In this document: positions 55,288 to 63,079 of the stretch, piece after piece | Layout: each line of letters opens with the position of its first letter | How positions within the stretch are numbered: position 1 is the first letter of the stretch | Assembly: GCA_013298625.1 (NCBI GenBank) | Contig: JAAFIF010000029.1 | Location: forward strand, 25,287 to 89,286 | Source of the DNA: Myxococcales bacterium | Lineage (GTDB): Bacteria > Myxococcota_A > Polyangia > Polyangiales > Ga0077539 | Reading direction: 5' to 3' | DNA length: 64,000 nt | Position numbers and translations under genes: made by a program | Notes under the pieces: model-generated | What the model saw: the letters and a program-made list of their open reading frames with translations, nothing else | The model's database searches: none | What the model was told of the DNA's origin: nothing

Positions 55288-56208
55288 TCAGGCGGCGAAC
55301 GCGCGCGCCGTCCGCTGCGGCCGCACGACCATCGTTCGCTCGACGCCGCTGCGCAGGATCGTCAGCGTCGCGTCGTGGTTGGCGCTGAGGACGGCGACGC
55401 GCTGCAGGTCGTCGACGCTTCCCACTCGTTGGCCGTCGATGGCGACGATGAGGTCCGACTCGCGCAGTCCGTCGCGCGCGGCGGCGGTCCCCAATCCCAC
55501 GGCGACGACGCGAATCGCCCGGTTTTGACCGCGCGCGGCGGCCGTCGCTCGATCGAGCAGCTCCGAGCGCGCGACGATCCCGAACTGCGGCCGGTCGATC
55601 TGCCCGCGCTGCACGAGCACCGCCGTCACCCACTGCGCGGTGTGCGCCGGAATCGCGAAGCCGATCCCCTGCGCGTACGGCAAGATCGCGGTGTTGATCC
55701 CGACGACGTTGCCCCACGCGTCGATGAGCGGCCCCCCAGAGTTGCCTGGGTTGATCGCGGCGTCGGTCTGCACGAGGCCCTCCAGGGGCTCTCCGCGCCC
55801 CGCGGGAAGCGAGCGCTCGAGCGCGCTCACCACGCCGAGCGAGACGCTCTGCTCGAAGCGATGCGGGTTTCCGATGGCGACCACGGCTGAGCCCACGCGC
55901 AGGGCGCGGCTGTCGCCGAGCGCGAGGGTCGCCGACGGAAGCGCGTCCGTTCGCAGCACGGCCAGGTCGGTGCGAGCATCGGTGCCGACGACGCGCGCGG
56001 AGGTGTCCGTCCCGTCGCTGAACCGCACGGTGACGCGCCCGTTGGCCGAGGCGACCACGTGTCGATTGGTGAGCAAATATCCGTCGTCCGCGAGCACGAT
56101 GCCCGAGCCTTGCCCGCGCCCGTGCTCGACGGCCACCACGGCGGGCGCCGTCTTCGCGACGAGCTCTTCGAGGTCCCGCGAGAACTGCTGCAGCAGCGAC
56201 GCGCTCAT
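55288..56208 (-). CDS. S1C (HtrA-type) serine protease with PDZ domain
   Basis: The 306-residue protein has the trypsin-like catalytic set: His in TNRHVV, Asp in RTDLAVLR and Ser in NPGNSGGPL. A C-terminal PDZ-like domain follows (RDGLRESDLIVAIDGQRVGS). No signal peptide is seen, so it is probably cytoplasmic. Start ATG 56208 overlaps the stop of the preceding S1C gene by 4 nt (ATGA). Two adjacent HtrA-like proteins without signals are unusual. Confidence 0.88.
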   Translation of the reverse strand: MSASLLQQFSRDLEELVAKTAPAVVAVEHGRGQGSGIVLADDGYLLTNRHVVASANGRVTVRFSDGTDTSARVVGTDARTDLAVLRTDALPSATLALGDSRALRVGSAVVAIGNPHRFEQSVSLGVVSALERSLPAGRGEPLEGLVQTDAAINPGNSGGPLIDAWGNVVGINTAILPYAQGIGFAIPAHTAQWVTAVLVQRGQIDRPQFGIVARSELLDRATAAARGQNRAIRVVAVGLGTAAARDGLRESDLIVAIDGQRVGSVDDLQRVAVLSANHDATLTILRSGVERTMVVRPQRTARAFAA

Positions 56209-57101
56209 CGACGGTGACCCGCCTTCACGGTGACGCTCTTCGCTTCTCCGCCGCGGACGAAGTCCACGCGCACGTCGCTGTCCGCTTTGTCTTCGAGCGC
56301 CGCGGCCACCTGCGCGGGGTGCGCCGTGGGCGTCTCGTCGATCGCGAGCAAGACGTCACCCTGCACGAGCCCCGCGCGCTCTGCGGGGCCGTCGGGCTCG
56401 ATCGCGACGATCACCGCGCCCTCTGCTCGACCGACGCGCGCCGCGACCGCCGCGCTCAAGCGCACGGGGTAGCTGCCCACGCCCAGAAAGCCTCTGCGCA
56501 CTCCTCCGTCTCGCGTGAGCGCCCGCAGCACGCGCTCGGCGGTCACGACCGGGATCGCCACGGTGGTTCCGCGGACGATCGCGCCCGTCACGATCCCGAG
56601 CAGTCGACCGTCGCCGTCGATCAGCGCGCCCCCCGAGAAGCCAGGGCGCAGCGCGGCGTCGGACTCGAGGTAGTGATCGATCTTTCCGTGGTGCGAGGTG
56701 CGGTAGCTCTCGCCGAATGCGCTGACGATCCCGCTCGTCGCGCGGGTGGTCTTGCCAGGGCGCGCGACGTTGAACGCGAGCTGACCGACGCGGATCGAGC
56801 CCGTGTCCGCGCGCACAATCGGCGCGAGCCCCGCCGCGCGGTCGACGGCGAGCACCGCGAGGTCCGTGCTCGGGTCCCGCCCGACCAGCCTCGCTTCGAG
56901 CGCGCGGCCGTCGTGCGTATGAACGGTGATCGCCTCGTCGCGCTCGACGCTGTGGTTGGCGGTCAAGACGAGGCCGTCGTCCGTGAACACCACGCCCGAA
57001 GACGCCTGCTGCCCGCGCGCCTCGACGCGGACGATGGACGGCGCTACGCGGGCGATCGTGTCCGCGATGGACTGAGAAAACGCTGTGAGTTCGATGGTCA
57101 T
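56205..57101 (-). CDS. S1C (HtrA-type) serine protease with PDZ-like domain
   Basis: The 298-residue protein has the His in TANHSVE, Asp in STDLAVLA and Ser in RPGFSGGAL. The oxyanion motif reads GFSGG rather than GNSGG. A PDZ-like end follows (ERAGLVQGDVLLAIDETP). No signal peptide is evident. The start is supported by GAAGGAG just upstream on the minus strand. It is the first gene of a two-gene operon with the second S1C protease. Confidence 0.85.
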   Translation of the reverse strand: MTIELTAFSQSIADTIARVAPSIVRVEARGQQASSGVVFTDDGLVLTANHSVERDEAITVHTHDGRALEARLVGRDPSTDLAVLAVDRAAGLAPIVRADTGSIRVGQLAFNVARPGKTTRATSGIVSAFGESYRTSHHGKIDHYLESDAALRPGFSGGALIDGDGRLLGIVTGAIVRGTTVAIPVVTAERVLRALTRDGGVRRGFLGVGSYPVRLSAAVAARVGRAEGAVIVAIEPDGPAERAGLVQGDVLLAIDETPTAHPAQVAAALEDKADSDVRVDFVRGGEAKSVTVKAGHRR

Positions 57102-57255
57102 CGACGATGCTCCTTCGCCGATGACCTGCGACCCAACGGGCTTCAGTCACATTGCGACGAAAGAGCAGGACGCGCGCCCCCGCACGATGGGCAGGAGCGC
57201 CGTCGCTTCGGGCAGCGCCCCCCCGACTCTCAGCCCCCCAACGCTCGCTACGCGC

Positions 57256-57606
57256 TCAGCGCACCGCGCGGAAGGTGCGCAGGTACGGGATCAGCAGGTT
57301 GATCTCTCCGTCCGTCAGGCGCGTCGCCGGGATCGGGCGCATCGTCCCGTCGCCGCTGCGGATGATCTCGCGCATGCGGGCTTCGGTGAGGTTCTTGTTC
57401 TCGAGGCGCGGACCCGTGGGGCGCGCGCCGGGACGACGCGGCATGTGGCAGTTGGCGCAGACCGCGGACCACGCTTGCTGTCCGGTGCGCGCGCCCACCG
57501 CGGGGCGCGCCGCCGGGGCGGTCTGGGCGCCGGCGCTCGTCACGGCCAGCGCTCCGACCAGGGCGCCGACGAGGGCGAGGGCGTGACGCGCGTTCAACTT
57601 CTGCAT
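57256..57606 (-). CDS. small secreted c-type cytochrome
   Basis: The 116-residue protein has a signal peptide (MQKLNARHALALVGALVGA) and a heme-binding CANCH near residue 50. The axial Met is in GTMRPIP. ATG 57606 follows an AGGAG ribosome site. It is a class I electron carrier in the periplasm with unknown partners. It is divergent from the first PPIase lipoprotein. Confidence 0.88.
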   Translation of the reverse strand: MQKLNARHALALVGALVGALAVTSAGAQTAPAARPAVGARTGQQAWSAVCANCHMPRRPGARPTGPRLENKNLTEARMREIIRSGDGTMRPIPATRLTDGEINLLIPYLRTFRAVR

Positions 57607-57832
57607 TGTGCTGACTCCTATGTGTAGCGAATTCGCTGTGGAAACGATCTGTTGTGCCTGCGGTGCCGAGCCGCGCCCGACGCCAGCGAGAGCGCGGATC
57701 CTACCTGCACACGCGGCAGGTCGCGCTAGCGCACAGCACGAGAACGGCTCATGGACGCAGCCCCGCCCTCTCGCATTCACTCGATGCGCAGCGACGGCGC
57801 GAGACCGTTGGCTCGCAGCCCCGCCGCAGTGC

Positions 57833-57838
57833 TACCAA
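57833..57838 (+). promoter_or_regulatory. -10 box for the first PPIase lipoprotein
   Basis: TACCAA ends 11 nt before GTG 57850. This supports the GTG (lipoprotein) start over upstream ATGs. Confidence 0.4.
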
Positions 57839-57849
57839 CGCACGCTCCC

Positions 57850-58956
57850 GTGCGCCCTCTGCTCGTGCTCGCGCTCGTCTCGCTCGCTCGCTGCGCCCCC
57901 TCGCCGCGCGCGATCGTTGCCGCGTCGAGCGCGCAGAGCGCTGGCGCGACGAGCCGCACGATCGCTGCCACGGACGACCCACGCGACGCGCAGCCTCACC
58001 CTCGTGACACCGCGCCGACACCGTTGCTTCGAGTACAAAACGCTCCGCAGTGTCCGTTGAGCTTCGCCGACGCTGACGTCGAGCTGGCGCGCGTCAGCGG
58101 CGTGGCGATCACCGCCTGCGACGTCGCGCTGCTCTCGATCGCGAGCCTGCGCGAAGGCGGAGCTCCGCTCTCGGCGCGGCAAGCGCTCGCGCGGGCCGTG
58201 CTCGACGCCGCGTTCGCGCGAGAGGCCAGCGCTCGGCCGGGGCTGCTCGACGACGAGACCCGCGAGCGCGTCGATCGAACGCTGTCCGACGCGGTCGTCC
58301 GCGACGCTGCGCGAGCGGTGTTCATCGCGCCCGACCGCGCGTCGATCGAGCGGTACTTCAACGAGCACCGCGCCGAGCTCGACCGCGAAGCGCGCGTGCA
58401 CGTCCGCGCGATCGGCGTCGAGAGCGAGTCCTCGGCGCGCGCCATCGTCCGCGAGCTGCAAGCGGGCGCGCCCTTCGAGCGCCTCGCGGCCGAGCGAAGC
58501 TCGCTCAGCGGCGCTCGCCGCGACGAGGGTGACCTCGGCCTCTGCACCGTCGAGGGCAGCGAGGTCGTCCCGCGAACCGTGGCGCAGCGGGCCTTCGCGC
58601 TCGGCGAATTCGGGGCGATCGACCCCGAGCCCGTCCGCGTCGAGACCACTGTGCGCGTCGGCCGCCGCCGCAGGCCTCGCACCACCGTTCGCTGGTACGT
58701 CGTGCAGCGGCTCGAGCGCACCGAGGCCGAGCCCGCCACGCTCGAGGGAGCCGCGCGCAGGATCGCGTTTCGCCTGGGATCTTCCGCGTGGCGCGAGGCG
58801 CTTCTGAGGCAGCGCGGCGAAGTGCTCACCCGCGCGCGCGCTCAGGACCCGGTCACCATCGACGATCGCGCGCTGCGCTCGGTGACCGTGCGCGTCGAGC
58901 GCGCTGCGCCTCGGGCCCGTACGCGCGGACGCGTTGCCGCTCCGCGCCGTCGGTGA
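57850..58956 (+). CDS. parvulin-family lipoprotein, catalytic histidines lost
   Basis: The 368-residue protein has a lipobox LARC (Cys16). A SurA-N-like helical region and a PPIC-type domain (about residues 190-310) follow. Where active parvulins have two histidines, this reads VHVRAIGV and VRWYVVQRLE, so both sites look substituted. A basic tail (RARTRGRVAAPRRR) ends the protein. It is probably a chaperone or scaffold rather than an isomerase. It is first of three consecutive parvulin genes. Confidence 0.75.
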   Translation: MRPLLVLALVSLARCAPSPRAIVAASSAQSAGATSRTIAATDDPRDAQPHPRDTAPTPLLRVQNAPQCPLSFADADVELARVSGVAITACDVALLSIASLREGGAPLSARQALARAVLDAAFAREASARPGLLDDETRERVDRTLSDAVVRDAARAVFIAPDRASIERYFNEHRAELDREARVHVRAIGVESESSARAIVRELQAGAPFERLAAERSSLSGARRDEGDLGLCTVEGSEVVPRTVAQRAFALGEFGAIDPEPVRVETTVRVGRRRRPRTTVRWYVVQRLERTEAEPATLEGAARRIAFRLGSSAWREALLRQRGEVLTRARAQDPVTIDDRALRSVTVRVERAAPRARTRGRVAAPRRR

Positions 58957-58970
58957 TACTTCCGCCCATC

Positions 58971-60077
58971 GTGCGTCATCCGCTCGCTGTACACCCTCGC
59001 GCAGGCCTCGGTCTGGTCGCAATCGCGTCGTGGATGCTCGCGGGTTGCCCCAAGCCCGTCCCGCCCAACGAGCAGCCCCGCGACGCCGCGGTCGCCGTGG
59101 TCGTGTCCGACGCCTCGAGCGACCCGTGCGAGCAGATCCCGCCCAACGAGCGCGACTCGGTCATCGCTCGCGTCGGCGATCGCTCGATGACCGTCTGCGA
59201 TTTCGCCCGTCGATTGGCGGGACAAAACCCTTACCTCCGCGCGCGGCTCAACACCGCCGAGGCCCGCCGCGCGCTCGTGCGCGCCTGGGTCGACGGCGAG
59301 CTGCTCGCGCTCGAAGCGCGCACGCGCGGGCTCGATCAAGACCCCTCCGTGCGCAACGCCGTGCTCTCGCAGCTCGCCCGGCAGGTCGAGTCCGAAGTGC
59401 GCTCGGGCGTCGCTCAGGCCGAGGTCAGCGAGGCCGACATCGAGCGCTACTACCGCGAGCACATCGCCGAGTACGAGACCCCCGAGCAGGTGCGCTTCTC
59501 GCAAATCGTCCTCGCGTCCCGCGCCGACGCCGATCGCGTCCTCGCCGAGGCTCAGCGCGCGGCCAGCGACGACGCCGCGTGGCGCAACCTCGTGCGCGCC
59601 AACACCCGCGACGACGCGAGCCGAGAGACCGGCGGCGACGTCGGCTTCGTCGCGCGCGAGGGCAGCGTGCAGGTGCCCGCCGAGCTCGCGCAGGCCGCGT
59701 TTCGCCTGCGAACCGTGGGAGAAGTGCTCGGCGAAGTGGTCCAGAGCCCCCGTGGTGGCCCCAACCACGGGCCAGGCTTTCATGTCGTACGCATGATCGC
59801 CCGCCGCGAAGCGCTGCGCCGGTCGCTCGACGACGTGCGCCGCGCGATCCGCAATCGCTTGTTCGAAGAGCGCAACGACCAGGCGCAGTCCGGCGCGGTG
59901 CGCGACCTCGTGGCGCGCCTGCGCCGCGAGACGCCGGTGCAAGTCGACGAGAGCGCCCTGTCGGCCGTGCGAATCGACCTCGTCCCTGGCGTCGCCCCGG
60001 CGATGCGCACGGGCGTCGGACAGCCCTTGCTCCCGCCCGGGGCGACGATCCCCGCCGCGGGAGCGATCATGCGGTGA
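58971..60077 (+). CDS. SurA-like parvulin-family lipoprotein
   Basis: The 368-residue protein has lipobox LAGC, a SurA-N helical region, and a parvulin domain (about residues 170-290). The first His is replaced (VRFSQIVLAS), the second is kept (GFHVVRMIA). A Pro/Ala tail ends it. GTG 58971 was chosen from the signal sequence. It probably assists folding of exported proteins. It precedes the SurA gene by 58 nt. Confidence 0.8.
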   Translation: MRHPLAVHPRAGLGLVAIASWMLAGCPKPVPPNEQPRDAAVAVVVSDASSDPCEQIPPNERDSVIARVGDRSMTVCDFARRLAGQNPYLRARLNTAEARRALVRAWVDGELLALEARTRGLDQDPSVRNAVLSQLARQVESEVRSGVAQAEVSEADIERYYREHIAEYETPEQVRFSQIVLASRADADRVLAEAQRAASDDAAWRNLVRANTRDDASRETGGDVGFVAREGSVQVPAELAQAAFRLRTVGEVLGEVVQSPRGGPNHGPGFHVVRMIARREALRRSLDDVRRAIRNRLFEERNDQAQSGAVRDLVARLRRETPVQVDESALSAVRIDLVPGVAPAMRTGVGQPLLPPGATIPAAGAIMR

Positions 60078-60115
60078 AGCGCCGCGCTCGGGGTGACTTC
60101 TCGGCGGAGCCGCTG

Positions 60116-60121
60116 TATAGC
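60116..60121 (+). promoter_or_regulatory. -10-like box before the SurA gene
   Basis: TATAGC ends 14 nt before GTG 60136. A second promoter inside the operon is possible. Confidence 0.35.
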
Positions 60122-60135
60122 CCCCGGCACGCCCC

Positions 60136-61125
60136 GTGAGTCGTTTTGTTCGTGCCGCGTGCGCACTGTCCGTCATCGCCGCGCTCTCTGCGCCAGTCTC
60201 GGCGCAGGCCGAAATCGTGGATCGCATCGTCGCCGTGGTCGAAGAAGACGCGATCTTCTTGTCCGACCTCGAGCGCAGGCTGCGCCCGTTCGAGCGGCAG
60301 TTGGCGCAGATCCCTGACGCGCGCGTGCGCGCCGAGCGTCGCGAGCAGCTCTACCGAGAGACGCTCGAGAAGATGATCGACGACGCGCTCATTCGAAAGG
60401 CCGCCGTGCGCTTGCAGGTCAACGTGAACGCGCAGGACGTCGATCGAATGATCCAGGGCCTCGCGCAGCAGCACGGCGGCTCGGTGCAGGACATCTACGA
60501 CGCGGTCGAGTCCGAGGGCGTCACGCGCGCGGAGTACCGCACGATGATGGAGTCCGAGGTGATGCGCCTGCGCGTGATGAACATCCGCATCCGCAGCCGG
60601 GTGAACATCACGCCGTCGGACATCCAAGAAGAGTATCGCCGGCGCGTGCGTATGGCCGCGGACCGGGCGCCGTTGACGGTGGCGCACTGCTTTCTGGCGT
60701 TTCCCGAGAACCCGACGAGCGCGCAGGTCGAGGCGATCCGCGCGACCGCAGAGGGGGCGCTCGGGCGCATCCGCGCAGGCGAAGATTTCGCCGCCGTCGT
60801 GCTCGACGTGTCCGACGACACCGACACCCGCGAGTCTGGGGGAAGCCTCGGCGTCATCAACCCCGAAGACGCCGAGCGCCCGACGCCCGAGTGGCTCATC
60901 AACGCCGTCCGCTCGCTGCAGCCCGGACAGGTGAGCGCGGTCACCCGCGGCGAAAACGGCTTTCACATCTTTCGACTGCTCTCGCGGCAGACCCAGACGC
61001 CCGACTCTCTCGCGAGCGTCCGCGACGAGCTCTACAACGAACTGCTCAACCGCGAGATGGCGCGGCAGCAGCGCGCCTACCTCCGTGAGCTCCGCCAGCG
61101 CGCCGCTGTCGACGTTCGCCTCTGA
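60136..61125 (+). CDS. surA: periplasmic chaperone SurA, peptidyl-prolyl isomerase
   Basis: The 329-residue protein has a signal peptide (SRFVRAACALSVIAALSAPVSA) and the SurA start EIVDRIVAVVEEDAIFLSDLE. One parvulin domain follows (residues about 185-290) with both histidines (TVAHCFLAF and NGFHIFRLL). It escorts outer-membrane barrel proteins through the periplasm. It is shorter than E. coli SurA because it has one instead of two parvulin domains. It is third in the run of parvulin genes. Confidence 0.85.
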   Translation: MSRFVRAACALSVIAALSAPVSAQAEIVDRIVAVVEEDAIFLSDLERRLRPFERQLAQIPDARVRAERREQLYRETLEKMIDDALIRKAAVRLQVNVNAQDVDRMIQGLAQQHGGSVQDIYDAVESEGVTRAEYRTMMESEVMRLRVMNIRIRSRVNITPSDIQEEYRRRVRMAADRAPLTVAHCFLAFPENPTSAQVEAIRATAEGALGRIRAGEDFAAVVLDVSDDTDTRESGGSLGVINPEDAERPTPEWLINAVRSLQPGQVSAVTRGENGFHIFRLLSRQTQTPDSLASVRDELYNELLNREMARQQRAYLRELRQRAAVDVRL

Positions 61126-61132
61126 GCGCCGC

Positions 61133-63079
61133 GTGTGGGCGCGTGTCCCGCGCTTGCTCGGTGCGACGAGGCGTTCGCTCGCCCGATGGACGCAGCGCGT
61201 CGCGCGCACGCTCGCGCTCGGCGCTGCGTTGATCGCGTGCGGCCCGAGCCTCGCGCCCGACAGCGGCGACGAGGCGACGGACAGCGCAGCGCCGTTGATG
61301 CTCGTGGACGCGTCGTCGTCGCGTACGGTGGCTGACGCGTCGAGCGCGCCCGCCTCGCCGTCGCCGCTCGACGACGGCCGCTGCGAGGCTCGCTCGCTGG
61401 TGCGCGCCGAAGATGGCGTCGTGAAGACCGGCCTCGGTCGCGGCCCCGCGCTCTCGCAGATTTGGAGCACCCGGCGCGGCCGATGGCTCGCCGCGACGAG
61501 CGCCGCGCTCTGCGCGAGCGACGACGATGGAGCGACGTTTCGTCAGCAATTTCGCTGGCAGTCTCGCGGTGAACTCACGCTCGCTCAGACCGAGCGCCGC
61601 GGCGGGTGGCTCGCCGTCGCCCGCGCAGAGCGCGACGCGCGCGGCGGAGACGGCCCGCGGCCCGTGCTCGGCGCGTGGCTGTCGCACGACGAAGAAGCGC
61701 GCTCGTTCGACCCCATCGCGCTGCCGTCGACGGGAGAGCAGCCCTTGCTAGAGCTCTTCACCGACCGGCTCGGAACGATCTTCGCGACCACCGCGCGCTC
61801 GCTCTTTCGCCGAGAGAACAAGCCGCAAGCGCCGTGGGAGGGCCCTCTCGCGTTGCCCGGTCGCGCGGCGCGCGCCGTGGACGCCTGCGGGCGAGTGCTG
61901 CTCGCGCAGTCGACGGTGGACGCCGAGGGCGCGTACTGGTTTCGCAGCTTCGATCACGGCCGTCGGTGGAGCCCGTTTCGCTTGGGCGTCCTCGGGATCG
62001 ACGGTGATCGCGCGGTGATCCGCTGCCTCGGCGCGCGCGGGGCGATCGAAGCTGGCCGCGGCCCGCTGCCTTCGCACTGGAGCTTCGACGGCGGTCGCAC
62101 GTGGCGCTCTTCGTCGTACGACGAGCGCGCGCGTCGACTGGCCCGCGAGCGCGGCGCGAGCGCGGTTCGTTGCCGAACGGGCCCAGCGGACACGATCGAG
62201 TGCCAAGACGAAGCGCGCACGAGGCTGCTCGAGGGCTCGCAGCGCGACGTGGAGATCTACGCTCCGGGCCGATGCGAGTCGGTCACTGCGCTCGACACCC
62301 GCACGACCGTCGCGTTTGGCCCGTCGTGTGGCGTGCTCGTGTCCGGCGATCGCGGCGGGCTGTGGCGACAGCGGTCGTCGGCGCTGGTGGTCGCGGACAA
62401 CGCGCAGGACGACGGCGGCGGGGGCTTCGTCGATCGCTCGGCGGCGTGGCGGATCGACGGCTCGGTGTGGTGGACGTTCGACGGCGGGGTGCGTTGGGCT
62501 CCCGTGGCGAGCGTGATCGGACGAACGCTCGAGCGAGGGGTCTTCGTCGACCGCCGCCGCGGCGTGTTCGTGACGAGCACGGGGTGGGTGGTGGCGACCC
62601 GCGACGGCGGCCGAAGCTGGACCTACGTCCTGCGCGGCGACGTCGAGCGCATCAGCGCAGAGGGAACCAAAGTGTACATCACCACTCCGAGCACCGTTCG
62701 CGTGAGCCCCGACGGAGGTGTCCACTGGTGGCTCCCCGGCGTCGGCGCGAGCGGCGCGCGGCTGCGCCCGTCGGTCGAGCGCGAAGGCGACGCGCGCCTC
62801 GTTCGGCTCGCCGACGGCGTTCGCGTCGAGCAGCGGCAGCGCCGCGTCGAAATCGTCACTCGCTCTGCCCGCGCGCTGCTGGCCACCCTCGAAGACCCGC
62901 GCACCATCCTCCTCGCGGCCGATCAAGACACCCGCGGAACGCTCCGCGCGCTGCTCTCGGACGGGACCGTCTTGCTGCAGCGCGCCGCTCGCTCGACGCT
63001 CGGCGCCGCCCCTCGCGCCCGGAGCTCCATCGCTCGCGCGAGCCGCCCGCGCCCTCGTCCACGGAGCGGCCGCCGATGA
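61133..63079 (+). CDS. BNR/Asp-box beta-propeller lipoprotein
   Basis: The 648-residue protein has lipobox LIAC (from GTG 61133, 7 nt after surA; GTG 61085 is an alternative). A beta-propeller with several Asp-box motifs follows: SFDGGRTW, TRDGGRSW, SPDGGVHW and TFDGGVRW, as in BNR/sialidase-like and Ycf48-type proteins. The tail is basic. No catalytic site is evident. It is probably a surface or periplasmic assembly factor. The stop overlaps the next ATG. Confidence 0.75.
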   Translation: MWARVPRLLGATRRSLARWTQRVARTLALGAALIACGPSLAPDSGDEATDSAAPLMLVDASSSRTVADASSAPASPSPLDDGRCEARSLVRAEDGVVKTGLGRGPALSQIWSTRRGRWLAATSAALCASDDDGATFRQQFRWQSRGELTLAQTERRGGWLAVARAERDARGGDGPRPVLGAWLSHDEEARSFDPIALPSTGEQPLLELFTDRLGTIFATTARSLFRRENKPQAPWEGPLALPGRAARAVDACGRVLLAQSTVDAEGAYWFRSFDHGRRWSPFRLGVLGIDGDRAVIRCLGARGAIEAGRGPLPSHWSFDGGRTWRSSSYDERARRLARERGASAVRCRTGPADTIECQDEARTRLLEGSQRDVEIYAPGRCESVTALDTRTTVAFGPSCGVLVSGDRGGLWRQRSSALVVADNAQDDGGGGFVDRSAAWRIDGSVWWTFDGGVRWAPVASVIGRTLERGVFVDRRRGVFVTSTGWVVATRDGGRSWTYVLRGDVERISAEGTKVYITTPSTVRVSPDGGVHWWLPGVGASGARLRPSVEREGDARLVRLADGVRVEQRQRRVEIVTRSARALLATLEDPRTILLAADQDTRGTLRALLSDGTVLLQRAARSTLGAAPRARSSIARASRPRPRPRSGRR

